Of a stretch of 40,408 nt of DNA, positions 23,764 through 31,709 are shown piece by piece (positions within the stretch are counted from its first letter, which is position 1; each line of letters begins with the position of its first letter). The position numbers were made by a program, and so were the translations under genes. The DNA lies in the NCBI GenBank assembly GCA_947588805.1, contig CANPYR010000020.1, forward strand, positions 1-40,408, read 5' to 3'. The notes beneath the pieces were generated by a model. It ran no database searches. It saw only the letters and a list, made by a program, of their open reading frames with translations, and was not told the DNA's origin. The stretch is from an uncultured Clostridia bacterium (GTDB lineage: Bacteria; Bacillota; Clostridia; Oscillospirales; Ruminococcaceae).

Positions 23764-25149
23764 TTAAACGGCGTGGCCTTTTTCCTTTATGACGCTGACG
23801 ACTGAGTCTACATATTTTTTGCAGATCTTATCGGTCTCCGCTTCTACCATCACCCTGATAAGCGGCTCGGTTCCGCTCTCGCGCACAAGTATTCTTCCGC
23901 TCTCTCCGAGCGCGTTCTCTGCTTCTTTCACAGCGTTCACGACGTCGGGATCCTTCTGCGCCGCGGCCTTATCCTTTACCCTGACGTTCACAAGAAGCTG
24001 CGGATAGATAGTAAGACCTGCGGAAAGCTCGCTGAATTTTTTCTTGGACGCGAGCATTACCTCCATCATCTTAAGGGATGTGAGTATTCCGTCTCCGGTG
24101 GACGCGTATTTGGTGAATATGATATGTCCGGACTGTTCCCCGCCTATCCTGCAGCCGTTTTTCTGCATATATTCATACACGTACTTATCTCCGACAGCGG
24201 TCTTTGCATATCCTATCCCCGCTTCGTCAAAAGCCTTATAAAGCCCGAAGTTTGACATGACGGTAGTCACGACGGTATTCGTAAGAAGCTTTCCGCGCTC
24301 CTTCATATACTTTCCGTAGATATAAAGAATATGATCCCCGTTCACGACGTTTCCCTTTTCGTCCACGCAGATACATCTGTCCGCGTCGCCGTCGTATGCA
24401 AAGCCTACGTCAAGCTCCTTTTCGACCACGAATTTTTGAAGGTTTTCTATATGCGTAGAACCCACGCCGTTATTTATATTAAGTCCGTCCGGCTCCGCTC
24501 CTATCACGTACGTCTTAGCTCCAAGCGCGTCGAAAACCGATTTAGCGATGTTCCAGCTCGAACCGTTCGCGCAGTCAAGTCCGACTCTCACGCCCCTGAA
24601 GCTGTAGATCCCGAGCGAGATAAGGTATCCGATATAGCGGTTTCTTCCTGCTACATAATCAACCGTTCTTCCTATCTTTTCACGTTTTGCATACGGAGCG
24701 TCGGAAAACGTCATGCCGAAAGCAGTGACCTCGCCGTCGATGTAATTCTCGATAAGCGAGATGGTATCCTCGTCCATCTTCTCGCCGCTTGAATTTATAA
24801 GCTTGATACCGTTATCGTAGTAAGGATTATGGCTCGCGGAGATCATTATCCCGCAGTCAAAATCGTCCGTCTTGGTTATATACGCGACCGAAGGGGTAGT
24901 GGTGACGTGAAGAAGATAAGCGTCGGCTCCGGAAGCGGTAAGGCCGCCTACAAGCGCGTATTCAAACATATAGCTCGAACGCCTTGTATCCTTTCCGATA
25001 ACTATCCTTGCAGGCTCGACCGAGCCTCCCAGGCGTTTTTTCTCTCCGTAGTACCATCCTAAAAATCTTCCGACCTTGAACGCGTGGTCGGCGGTCAGAC
25101 CTACGTTCGCTTCTCCTCTGAAGCCGTCAGTGCCGAAATATTTACCCAT
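23764..25149 (-). CDS. glmM: Phosphoglucosamine mutase
   Basis: A 461-residue enzyme that interconverts glucosamine-6-phosphate and glucosamine-1-phosphate. MGKYFGTDGFRG is the standard start, IMISASHNPYYDNG (101-114) carries the phosphoserine at Ser106, FAYDGDADRC is the magnesium site and RESGTEPLIRVMVE the phosphate-binding loop. An in-frame GTG two codons upstream (25155) has slightly better spacing from AAAGGGA; the ATG at 25149 fits the family better. A strong promoter lies upstream, and glmS follows, so both steps to GlcN-1-P are co-transcribed next to the dcw cluster that uses the product. Confidence 0.95.
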   Translation of the reverse strand: MGKYFGTDGFRGEANVGLTADHAFKVGRFLGWYYGEKKRLGGSVEPARIVIGKDTRRSSYMFEYALVGGLTASGADAYLLHVTTTPSVAYITKTDDFDCGIMISASHNPYYDNGIKLINSSGEKMDEDTISLIENYIDGEVTAFGMTFSDAPYAKREKIGRTVDYVAGRNRYIGYLISLGIYSFRGVRVGLDCANGSSWNIAKSVFDALGAKTYVIGAEPDGLNINNGVGSTHIENLQKFVVEKELDVGFAYDGDADRCICVDEKGNVVNGDHILYIYGKYMKERGKLLTNTVVTTVMSNFGLYKAFDEAGIGYAKTAVGDKYVYEYMQKNGCRIGGEQSGHIIFTKYASTGDGILTSLKMMEVMLASKKKFSELSAGLTIYPQLLVNVRVKDKAAAQKDPDVVNAVKEAENALGESGRILVRESGTEPLIRVMVEAETDKICKKYVDSVVSVIKEKGHAV

Positions 25150-25205
25150 AAGCACTCATTCCCTTTATCTGTAAATTTTCGGATCGTAAGACCCTATGCT
25201 TTTTT

Positions 25206-25234
25206 ATTATATTACAAAAACGGCGAAAAGTCAA
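25206..25234 (-). promoter_or_regulatory. Sigma-A promoter of glmM-glmS
   Basis: On the minus strand TTGACT (25229-25234), a 17-bp spacer and a perfect TATAAT (25206-25211) lie about 55 bases before the glmM start. The IS256-type element begins only 37 bp beyond the -35 box. Confidence 0.85.
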
Positions 25235-25263
25235 TATTTTTGGGAGAAAAAACTGTCGGATGA

Positions 25264-25271
25264 CAGAATTG
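25264..25271. repeat. Target-site duplication, left copy
   Basis: CAGAATTG here is repeated exactly at 26663-26670, on the two sides of the IS element. Eight bases is the usual target duplication for IS256-family insertion. Confidence 0.85.
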
Positions 25272-26662
25272 GGTAATGTCAAGTATTTTTCGCAAATTCC
25301 CATAGAATGAAGTAATATTTTTGGATTATCACCCTCGGCATGCCGAGGGACAGTTTAACGCTTTGAAGCGATACCGTGAAATTATTCCGCGGCTTCTTCA
25401 AGATATTTCATGCACAAATATCTTTTGCACCCCCAGTCCTTGCCGGCGACATAGCGCAGCCTCGCGCAAACGAGCATCAGCGCTGAGTTCCCATCAGGAA
25501 ATGCTCCGACCACCTTCGTCCTGCGGCGGATCTCACGATTTAGCCGCTCAATCACATTATTCGTGCGGATTTTCAACCAATGCTGCGACGGAAAATCCAT
25601 ATATGTAAGCGTCTCTTCGACCCCGTCCTCAAGCTTTTTGGAAGCGGCATTCAGCTTCATTTCCCTCAACTTTTCGACGACCTCTCTCGCCTTTTTCCTC
25701 GCGGCTTCTTTGCTTTCTTGGGCATGGATTGCTTTCAACATCATCGTGACTTCCCGAATTCTGTTTCTCGGCACGCTTGACATGATGTTGCGGTAGAAAT
25801 GCACCGTGCAACGCTGGTATTTTGCATCGGGAAAGACCTCGTGCACCGATTCACACATTCCGAGATTCTTATCTCCAACAACCAATTTAACGCCGTCGAG
25901 CCCGCGTGATTTGAGCCATACAAGGAAATTCCGCCAGCTTTCCTTATCTTCTTTCATACCCTCAGCAGCTCCTATCACCTCTCGGTATCCCTCTTCATCA
26001 ACGCCTATTGCAACAAGTATGCTGACATTCTCAAACTCGCCGCCCCAATTCCGCTTAAGGTATATTCCGTCAATGTAGACATACGGATACTTGCAAGACA
26101 GCGATCTTTGCCGCCACTCCTCAATATGCACATATGCCTTTTGATTCAAATCGCTGATGGTGGACGCTGATACCCGACTGCCCCAAAGCGCCTCGCTGAT
26201 GTCCTCAACCCTTCTCACAGAAACTCCTGCAAGATACATCTCAATCAAAGCTTCCTCTACAGAGCTTTCGCGGCGGCGGTATCTTTCGATGATTGCCGTT
26301 TCAAACGGTACTCCTTTGAGCTTAGGCACGGACAGTTTTACATTTCCTGACGTGGTGGTGAGATTTCTCGTATAATGCCCGCTGCGATAGCCTTTTCGGG
26401 CTTCAGAGCGTTCGTATTTGCTCGCTCCGGTCAGTTCTTCGGCTTCACTGTCAAGGAGCTCGTTAAGTGTTTCTTCCACGCTTTTGCGCACCAAATCTTT
26501 CAGTTCGGTCTTGACTGCATCTTCGTTTAATGTTATAATCTTTTCGGACATGTTTCTTACTTCCTCTCGAATGATTTGTGGTTACTTCATTCTACCAGAA
26601 GTGCGGGGACATGTCTACTTTTTGCACCTTTTTTCTTTTTGCGAAAGATATTGTACCTTATC
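25272..26662 (-). mobile_element. IS256-family insertion sequence, complete
   Basis: The element is 1391 bp. Its ends form imperfect 25-bp inverted repeats (25272-25296 and 26638-26662; 19 of 25 match, inner part TTTCGCAAA identical). A perfect 13-bp subterminal inverted repeat, TAGAATGAAGTAA, occurs at 25303-25315 and 26582-26594. It holds one intact transposase gene, and a perfect 18-bp palindrome (25332-25349, CCCTCGGCATGCCGAGGG) after the transposase stop. The exact 8-bp flanking duplication shows a fairly recent simple insertion. It lies between glmM and ftsZ, inside an intergenic repeat. Confidence 0.9.
25382..26551 (-). CDS. IS256-family transposase
   Basis: A 389-residue DDE transposase. 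The Mutator/IS256 core is visible: YPYVYIDGIYLK (first Asp), KLVVGDKNLGM (second Asp), YQRCTVHFYRNIMSSVPR, and NNVIERLNREIRRRTKVVGAFPDGNSALML (catalytic Glu) near the C-terminus. The frame is full length with no stop or frameshift, so the element may be active. The ATG is preceded by AGAGGAAG. The gene opposes no host gene and is on the same strand as its neighbours. Confidence 0.95.
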   Translation of the reverse strand: MSEKIITLNEDAVKTELKDLVRKSVEETLNELLDSEAEELTGASKYERSEARKGYRSGHYTRNLTTTSGNVKLSVPKLKGVPFETAIIERYRRRESSVEEALIEMYLAGVSVRRVEDISEALWGSRVSASTISDLNQKAYVHIEEWRQRSLSCKYPYVYIDGIYLKRNWGGEFENVSILVAIGVDEEGYREVIGAAEGMKEDKESWRNFLVWLKSRGLDGVKLVVGDKNLGMCESVHEVFPDAKYQRCTVHFYRNIMSSVPRNRIREVTMMLKAIHAQESKEAARKKAREVVEKLREMKLNAASKKLEDGVEETLTYMDFPSQHWLKIRTNNVIERLNREIRRRTKVVGAFPDGNSALMLVCARLRYVAGKDWGCKRYLCMKYLEEAAE

Positions 26663-26805
26663 CAGAATTGAGAGATCGGAAATCAGACATGCCGACTGTA
26701 GCTATCTGCGCTGCGCCCATGACGAGATAAAGAAGCGGGCGCGGCTTTCGCCCCGCTGTGCCTTTTATACCGTCCTTCACTTTCTGCGCCCTCCGCTCCC
26801 GCGAT
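26663..26805. repeat. Target-site duplication (right) and intergenic repeat element, copy 2
   Basis: The first 8 bases are the right target duplication. The heptad head (CAGAAT, TGAGAGA, TCGGAAA, TCAGACA) and the tail (TATCTGCGCTGCGCCC, CGGCTTTCGCCCC, CTTCACTTTCTGCGCC) match copy 1 at 6900-7047 in order and spacing. The IS inserted into the first units of this copy, so 25264-25271 is its displaced beginning. Confidence 0.55.
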
Positions 26806-26813
26806 CCCCCCGC

Positions 26814-26864
26814 AAAAAACAGACGGTCCGAAGTCAGCTTTTGCTCTGACTTTCCGACCGTCTG
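26814..26864 (-). terminator. Strong terminator of ftsZ / end of the dcw cluster
   Basis: A long stem (CAGACGGTC at 26820 with GACCGTCTG ending 26864, continued inward by GAAGTCAG/CTGACTTTC) is followed leftward by six T residues (26814-26819). It ends the cell-division transcript before the repeat and the IS. Confidence 0.92.
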
Positions 26865-26899
26865 AAATCTTTCATCCGATAACGCCCTGCGGCGTTAAT

Positions 26900-27976
26900 T
26901 TATTTACTTAAAAAGTTCCAAAGCCCGTCGTAGAACGGATCTCCCGAACGGTGAGTCTCGGGATCGTCCGGATTCTCCGGCTCCTCGGTCTCCTCCGCCG
27001 CAGGCTCCTCGGTCTCGGGCTGGTACGCGTCAAAGTCAGCCGCGATAACGATTATATCGATAGAGTCGCTGAGATCGGGATTGAAGTCCGCGCCGAAGAT
27101 GAGGTTTACATCCGGAGCGGCCGCCTTGGTGATGGCGTCTGTGAGCTCGGTTACGTCTCCGGTTCCGATATCCTCCGACATCGTTATGTTCAGAAGAAGT
27201 CTCTTTGCGCCCTTGATCGAAGTCTCAAGAAGCGGGCTGGATATGACCTGCTGAACCGCGTCGGCGACTTTATCCTTGCCCTCGCCGTGGCCGATAGCCA
27301 TGTGCGCGTAGCCGGAATCCTTCATTATCGACTGTACGTCCGCAAAGTCGACGTTTATCCATCCGTGGCAGAGAATAAGCTGAGTTACCGATAATACCGC
27401 GGTCTTGAGTATATCGTCCGCGAGCGCGAAGGACTGGCGCATCGTGAGATTTTCTTTTCCCGTGAGAAGCTTCTGGTTCGGGATGACGACCAGCGAATCC
27501 ACGTTCTTAAGAAGGGAATCTATTCCCCTTTCGGCCTGCGCAAGCTTCTTTGCGCCCTCAAACATAAACGGCTTGGTGACTACCGCTACGGTGAGTATCC
27601 CCATATCCCTTGCGATCTCGGCTACTACCGGAGCGGCTCCGGTGCCGGTGCCGCCGCCCATTCCGGCTGTGATGAATATCATATCAGCGCCCTTGAGAGC
27701 GTCTGCGATCTCGTCCTTTGATTCCTGAGCGGCTCCCTCTCCGACCTCGGGCCTTCCTCCGGCGCCGAGACCGTGGGTAAGCTTCTGGCCGATCTGGATC
27801 TTTACCGTCGCCTTTGAATTCTTAAGCGCTTGCGCGTCGGTATTGACAGAGATATACTCGACATTCTGGATGCCGGTGGATACAATGCAGTTGAGCGCGT
27901 TACCGCCGCCGCCGCCAACGCCTACCACTTTTATCTTAGCTAAATCAATTCCTTCGTTTTCCATAATGAAGCCCAT
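26900..27976 (-). CDS. ftsZ: Cell division protein FtsZ
   Basis: A 358-residue tubulin homologue that polymerises with GTP into the Z ring at mid-cell. Start ATG at 27976 (MGFIMENEGIDLAKIKVVG) with GGAGG 9 bases upstream. GGGGGNALN (21-29) and the tubulin signature GMGGGTGTGAAP (105-116) form the GTP site; NVDFADVQSIMKDSG holds the T7-loop region. The globular part ends near ADFDAYQPE; a short acidic linker rich in Glu and Pro leads to DPFYDGLWNFLSK, which lacks the usual D-I-P-x-F-L-R peptide bound by FtsA and SepF. ftsA is not in the cluster. A promoter lies in the 191-base gap after divIB. Confidence 0.96.
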   Translation of the reverse strand: MGFIMENEGIDLAKIKVVGVGGGGGNALNCIVSTGIQNVEYISVNTDAQALKNSKATVKIQIGQKLTHGLGAGGRPEVGEGAAQESKDEIADALKGADMIFITAGMGGGTGTGAAPVVAEIARDMGILTVAVVTKPFMFEGAKKLAQAERGIDSLLKNVDSLVVIPNQKLLTGKENLTMRQSFALADDILKTAVLSVTQLILCHGWINVDFADVQSIMKDSGYAHMAIGHGEGKDKVADAVQQVISSPLLETSIKGAKRLLLNITMSEDIGTGDVTELTDAITKAAAPDVNLIFGADFNPDLSDSIDIIVIAADFDAYQPETEEPAAEETEEPENPDDPETHRSGDPFYDGLWNFLSK

Positions 27977-28099
27977 AGTCAACATCCTCCAATATCTAAT
28001 ATATATCATGCCGCAGCATAAATTCTGACGTATTTACATAATCTGTAATAAACAAACCTAAAATAAGACATTCAGGCCGTATTTTGTACCTACAGTAAT

Positions 28100-28128
28100 A
28101 TAGTATCACAAAATTTTGATTTTGGCAA
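28100..28128 (-). promoter_or_regulatory. Promoter of ftsZ
   Basis: On the minus strand TTGCCA (28123-28128), a 17-bp spacer and TACTAT (28100-28105) lie about 124 bases before the ftsZ start, giving a long leader. The spacer contains the palindrome CAAAATTTTG, a possible regulator site. Confidence 0.65.
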
Positions 28129-28167
28129 GAGTTTTTTATATATTTTTTAAGGAAAGTTATCTCAATT

Positions 28168-29043
28168 TCAGTCGTTTTCTGATTCCTCTGCGTTTTCGTC
28201 GGTATTTTCCGGCTCCGGAGCGTTAAGCTGAGCTTCTCTGTCGGCCTCGTTCTGCAAAATATCTTCCTTTTTTATGAACGACGCGCCCGCCGCCGAGCTG
28301 TGATAAATTATCGTTCCCTCCTCGTCGGGGTCGAGATTTTCTTCTATTATCGCCGTGATATATCTCAGCTTATAGTCATAGTCGAGCGAGGAGCCGAAGT
28401 CTATCGTTATCCTGTTATCGTATACCATCGAGATATTCGTTCTGTCGGTGATATCTATTTCGGTTATCTTTCCATCGCAGGTCTCGGATATCGCGTTCAA
28501 AAGTTCGAGTATGATCGTTTTTTTCGTATCGTCCTTAGAAGCGAAGTCCTGAGCAAGCGCCACGTCTTTAAGCTCCATTCCCTTTATAAGCATAAGTCCC
28601 GCGCGAGCGTCAAGCTGTTCGGTTTCAAGATATCTTCCGCTCTTGGTTATGATAGCATACCTGTTATCGTATTCCACGCACGCGTAAGCCTTGGCTTCGG
28701 TGACTTCGACTACGAATTTATCCGGAAGCTTTCTCTTAAGATTTACGTCCTCGACATATACAAGGGTATCCTTTATCTTCTGTTCGGTCTTTTCGATGTT
28801 TATCCCGTACATATTTCTTCCGTACCGAAGATTCCCGGCTTCAAGTATAGTATCGTCCGCATAGAGCTTATTTCCGCTGACAAGATATTCGTTTATATTA
28901 AAGAAAACGGTTCTTGAAAGAACAAGGAAAATAAGTATGCATACGGTTATTATCATAAGATAGTAAAGCGACAGGTTTCTGCGCCTTCTTCTTGGGCGCG
29001 TGGGATTCCCCTGCGGCTTCGCCGTTTTTACAACGTCCTTCAA
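28168..29043 (-). CDS. divIB: Cell division protein DivIB/FtsQ
   Basis: A 291-residue bitopic membrane protein of the divisome. A basic cytoplasmic head (RPRRRRRN, 17-24) precedes one membrane span at about 27-47, then a POTRA domain (FFNINEYLVSGNKLYADDTIL and onward) and a beta domain ending in acidic low-complexity sequence (PEPENTDENAEESEND). It stabilises the FtsL-type partners and the septal PBP. The start codon is TTG (29041-29043 on the plus strand as CAA), with AGGAG 9 bases upstream. It follows murA by 30 bases. Confidence 0.88.
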   Translation of the reverse strand: MKDVVKTAKPQGNPTRPRRRRRNLSLYYLMIITVCILIFLVLSRTVFFNINEYLVSGNKLYADDTILEAGNLRYGRNMYGINIEKTEQKIKDTLVYVEDVNLKRKLPDKFVVEVTEAKAYACVEYDNRYAIITKSGRYLETEQLDARAGLMLIKGMELKDVALAQDFASKDDTKKTIILELLNAISETCDGKITEIDITDRTNISMVYDNRITIDFGSSLDYDYKLRYITAIIEENLDPDEEGTIIYHSSAAGASFIKKEDILQNEADREAQLNAPEPENTDENAEESEND

Positions 29044-29073
29044 TTCTTTCAGCTCCTTTATTCTATTTTCTCC

Positions 29074-30333
29074 TTAAATTCGCTTTATCTTCGCGCCTAT
29101 CGAGCGAAGCTGCGCTTCGATCGCCTGATATCCTCTGTCTATATAGTGAACGTTAGATACCGTCGTAGTCCCGTCCGCGGCAAGCCCCGCTATCACGAGC
29201 GCGGCTCCTGCTCTCAGATCTGTCGCCACGGTCGCGGCTCCCGAGAGCTTATCCCCGCCCTCTATTACCGCTACCTTCCCCTCGGCCTTGATATCCGCTC
29301 CGAGCCGCCTTAGCTCCGCGGCCGCGCGGAAACGGTTTTCAAAGATATTCTCAACTATCATCGAGGTTCCCTTAGCCCTTGTCAGCACCGCCATCAGAAT
29401 CGGCTGGCAGTCGGTCGGAAAACCGGGATACGGGGACGTTCTCAGCGTCTTTATCGCCTGAAGCCGCTTTTTCGCGCTTATATAGATCCTATCCGCGTAC
29501 TGGTAAAGATCGCAGCCGGTCTGCTCATACGCGCTCAGCGTAGAATTCATATCCTGCGGTCTTACTCCCGTGAGCATAAGCTCCCCGCCGGTTATCGCCG
29601 CCGCGCCCATAAGAGTAGCCGCGACTATCCTGTCCGGCATTATTTCATATTCCGCGCCGTGAAGCTTTGAAACTCCCTTTATAATCACCGTCGAGCTTCC
29701 CTGACCTCTGATATCCGCTCCGCAGGCGTTAAGATATCCCGCAAGATCCGCTATCTCCGGTTCTCTTGCGGCGTTTTGTATTACCGTCTCGCCCGAGCCT
29801 ATCGCCGCCGCGAGCATTATATTTTCCGTAGCTCCGACGGAGGGAAGCGTGAGGTTTATTATCGCGCCGGTGACGGTCCCGGGAAGAGTGCAGTCAAGAA
29901 CGCCGTGATCCTCGGTTATCTTCGCTCCCAATTTTCTTAGTCCCGAGAGGTGGATATCTATAGGTCTCGGTCCGAGCTCGCAGCCGCCCGGAAATGACAG
30001 TCTGCACCTTCTCAGCCGTCCTAAGATCGCGCCTAAAAACACGATAGAGGAGCGCATCTCCCTCATAAGCTGTTCGGGGATCTCATAGTCCGAAAGCTTC
30101 CCCGCGTCTATTTCAAGAACATCCCCATCCTGCCTGCATTTGCAGCCGAGCGAGGTCAGGATCCGGCAGGACGAGAAAACGTCGGAAAGAGCCGGGCAGT
30201 TTCTCAGCCTTGACGTTCCCGACGTCAGAAGCGACGCCGCCAAAATCGGCAGAACGCTGTTTTTCGCTCCCTGCACCTTTATCTCTCCCGATATCCTTCG
30301 CCCGCCCTCTATGTAAAGTCTGCTCTTATCCAT
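29074..30333 (-). CDS. murA: UDP-N-acetylglucosamine 1-carboxyvinyltransferase
   Basis: A 419-residue cytoplasmic enzyme that adds enolpyruvate from PEP to UDP-GlcNAc, the committed step of peptidoglycan synthesis. LYIEGGRRISGEIKVQGAKNSVLPILAAS is the family start, and FPGGCELGPRPIDIHL contains the active-site Cys, so the enzyme is expected to be fosfomycin-sensitive. GFPTDCQPILMA and RYQAIE-type C-terminal motifs (DRGYQAIEAQLRSIGA) also fit. ATG with AGGAG. Its position after murG inside the dcw cluster is the clostridial arrangement. Confidence 0.95.
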   Translation of the reverse strand: MDKSRLYIEGGRRISGEIKVQGAKNSVLPILAASLLTSGTSRLRNCPALSDVFSSCRILTSLGCKCRQDGDVLEIDAGKLSDYEIPEQLMREMRSSIVFLGAILGRLRRCRLSFPGGCELGPRPIDIHLSGLRKLGAKITEDHGVLDCTLPGTVTGAIINLTLPSVGATENIMLAAAIGSGETVIQNAAREPEIADLAGYLNACGADIRGQGSSTVIIKGVSKLHGAEYEIMPDRIVAATLMGAAAITGGELMLTGVRPQDMNSTLSAYEQTGCDLYQYADRIYISAKKRLQAIKTLRTSPYPGFPTDCQPILMAVLTRAKGTSMIVENIFENRFRAAAELRRLGADIKAEGKVAVIEGGDKLSGAATVATDLRAGAALVIAGLAADGTTTVSNVHYIDRGYQAIEAQLRSIGAKIKRI

Positions 30334-30405
30334 TGCTCCTATCCCCTTTTGATATTATGTACTCTGCATAATATGCAATCGGTTACGAACAGGTGCTATT
30401 AGATG

Positions 30406-30486
30406 ACAGAAAACAGAGGTCAGAAGTCAGAAATTTGGTTTTGGGGATGAATTGTCTATTGGAAGAGGGTAAACAGACGTCAGAAT
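30406..30486. repeat. Heptad repeat between murG and murA
   Basis: Degenerate 7-nt units ACAGAAA, ACAGAGG, TCAGAAG, TCAGAAA run from 30406 to about 30433, and ACAGACG, TCAGAAT recur at 30473-30486. They match the heads of the intergenic elements at 6900 and 26663. The rest of this 153-base gap holds a TGCATAATATGCA palindrome (around 30365-30377) and no gene. Confidence 0.5.
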
Positions 30487-31623
30487 TTATGCTATCAGGG
30501 AGGAGATTACGGTCCAGATTCGGTCGGGGGCGTCTGAGATGAACTGCTCGCCGGCGTGTTCGCTCATAACGCTCAGAGCGTACGGGTCGTCTATAAGGTC
30601 TTTCACTGTTTTTGCTATAAGACCTTCTGTTATGTCTTTTTGTTCATAAAGCACCGCCGCGCCTGCGCTCTGTAAAACAAGACCGTTATAGTACTGATGG
30701 TTTTCCGCAAGATACGGCGAAGGGATCAGTATAGAAGCCTTTCCTTCGGCTTCGATCTCTGTCAGCGCTCCCATTCCGCACCTGCTTATAATAAGATCCG
30801 CTGCCGCCATGCAGGTAGACATATCGTCTATATATTCCTTTACGATGAAATTAGGGTGCTCGGAAAGAACTATATTCTTCTCTTTAAGAGCGTTTGAAAA
30901 TTCCTCGCGGTTGTTTTTTCCGTAGGAATGTATATGAGTTACCTTGACGTTTTCCTTTATATACCATTCCATCAGCTCTATCGCAGCGTTATTTATCGCT
31001 CTCGCCCCAAGGCTCCCGCCTGTAGAGAGCACTACCGTTTCGTCCCCTATCCCGAGGATCTCTCTTGCCTGAGCCTTAGTGGGCTTATTCTCGGTAAATC
31101 CTTCTCTTACCGGCAGCCCGGTCACGGTGCATTTTCCCCTGTACTGTTCGTCAAGCCGCTCGGCAGCCTTATCTACCGTCAGCATGATTTTATCCACGTC
31201 CGGAGCCAAGAGCTTAGTCGTAAGCCCCGGGAACGCGTTCTGCTCGTGTATCAGCGTCTTTATCCCCATCTTCGCCGCCGCTCTTACTATCGGTCCGCAT
31301 ACATATCCCCCGGTTCCTATAACAAGATCCGGCTTAAAGTCCTTAAGTATCTTCTTCGCGCGCGTCCCGGCAGTGGTCAGATACGCCGCGGCCTTTATAT
31401 TTCTTCCGATGTTTTTAAGGCTCAGACGGCGCTGGAATCCCGCGACCTTTATCCCCGCGAAATTAAATCCCGCTTCCTCCGCGAGCCTGTGCTCCATCCC
31501 CTTCGGAGTTCCTACATATAAAAACTCGGTATCGGGTCTGTGATGTTTTATTATCTCCGAAATCGCGAGCGCCGGGTTCACATGTCCCGCCGACCCGCCG
31601 CCCGACAGAATAATTCTAAGCAT
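30487..31623 (-). CDS. murG: UDP-GlcNAc--undecaprenyl-PP-MurNAc-pentapeptide GlcNAc transferase
   Basis: A 378-residue peripheral membrane glycosyltransferase (GT28) that converts lipid I to lipid II. Start ATG at 31623 (MLRIILSGGGSAGHVNPALAI); the longer frame crosses a repeat. The N-terminal Gly loop, LIHEQNAFPGLTTKLLA and STGGSLGARAIN are typical, and ISRCGMGALTEIEAEGKASILIPSP followed by ENHQYYNG forms the UDP-GlcNAc site. The ribosome site is GGGGA, weaker than its neighbours. It lies between the SEDS gene and murA. Confidence 0.95.
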   Translation of the reverse strand: MLRIILSGGGSAGHVNPALAISEIIKHHRPDTEFLYVGTPKGMEHRLAEEAGFNFAGIKVAGFQRRLSLKNIGRNIKAAAYLTTAGTRAKKILKDFKPDLVIGTGGYVCGPIVRAAAKMGIKTLIHEQNAFPGLTTKLLAPDVDKIMLTVDKAAERLDEQYRGKCTVTGLPVREGFTENKPTKAQAREILGIGDETVVLSTGGSLGARAINNAAIELMEWYIKENVKVTHIHSYGKNNREEFSNALKEKNIVLSEHPNFIVKEYIDDMSTCMAAADLIISRCGMGALTEIEAEGKASILIPSPYLAENHQYYNGLVLQSAGAAVLYEQKDITEGLIAKTVKDLIDDPYALSVMSEHAGEQFISDAPDRIWTVISSLIA

Positions 31624-31644
31624 AATTTTTCCCCGCTGAAATAA

Positions 31645-31709
31645 CTTCAAATCCGTCGCCGAAGGCGACTCCACAACTAACTACTAATAACTAACTACTA
31701 ACAACTATC
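31645..31709. repeat. Hairpin plus heptad tandem repeat, copy B
   Basis: The hairpin GTCGCC-GAA-GGCGAC (31655-31669) is followed by 7-nt units ACTAACT, ACTAATA, ACTAACT, ACTAACA up to the ftsW stop. It is the same arrangement as copy A at 264-319, here placed inside the dcw transcript between ftsW and murG. Confidence 0.6.
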
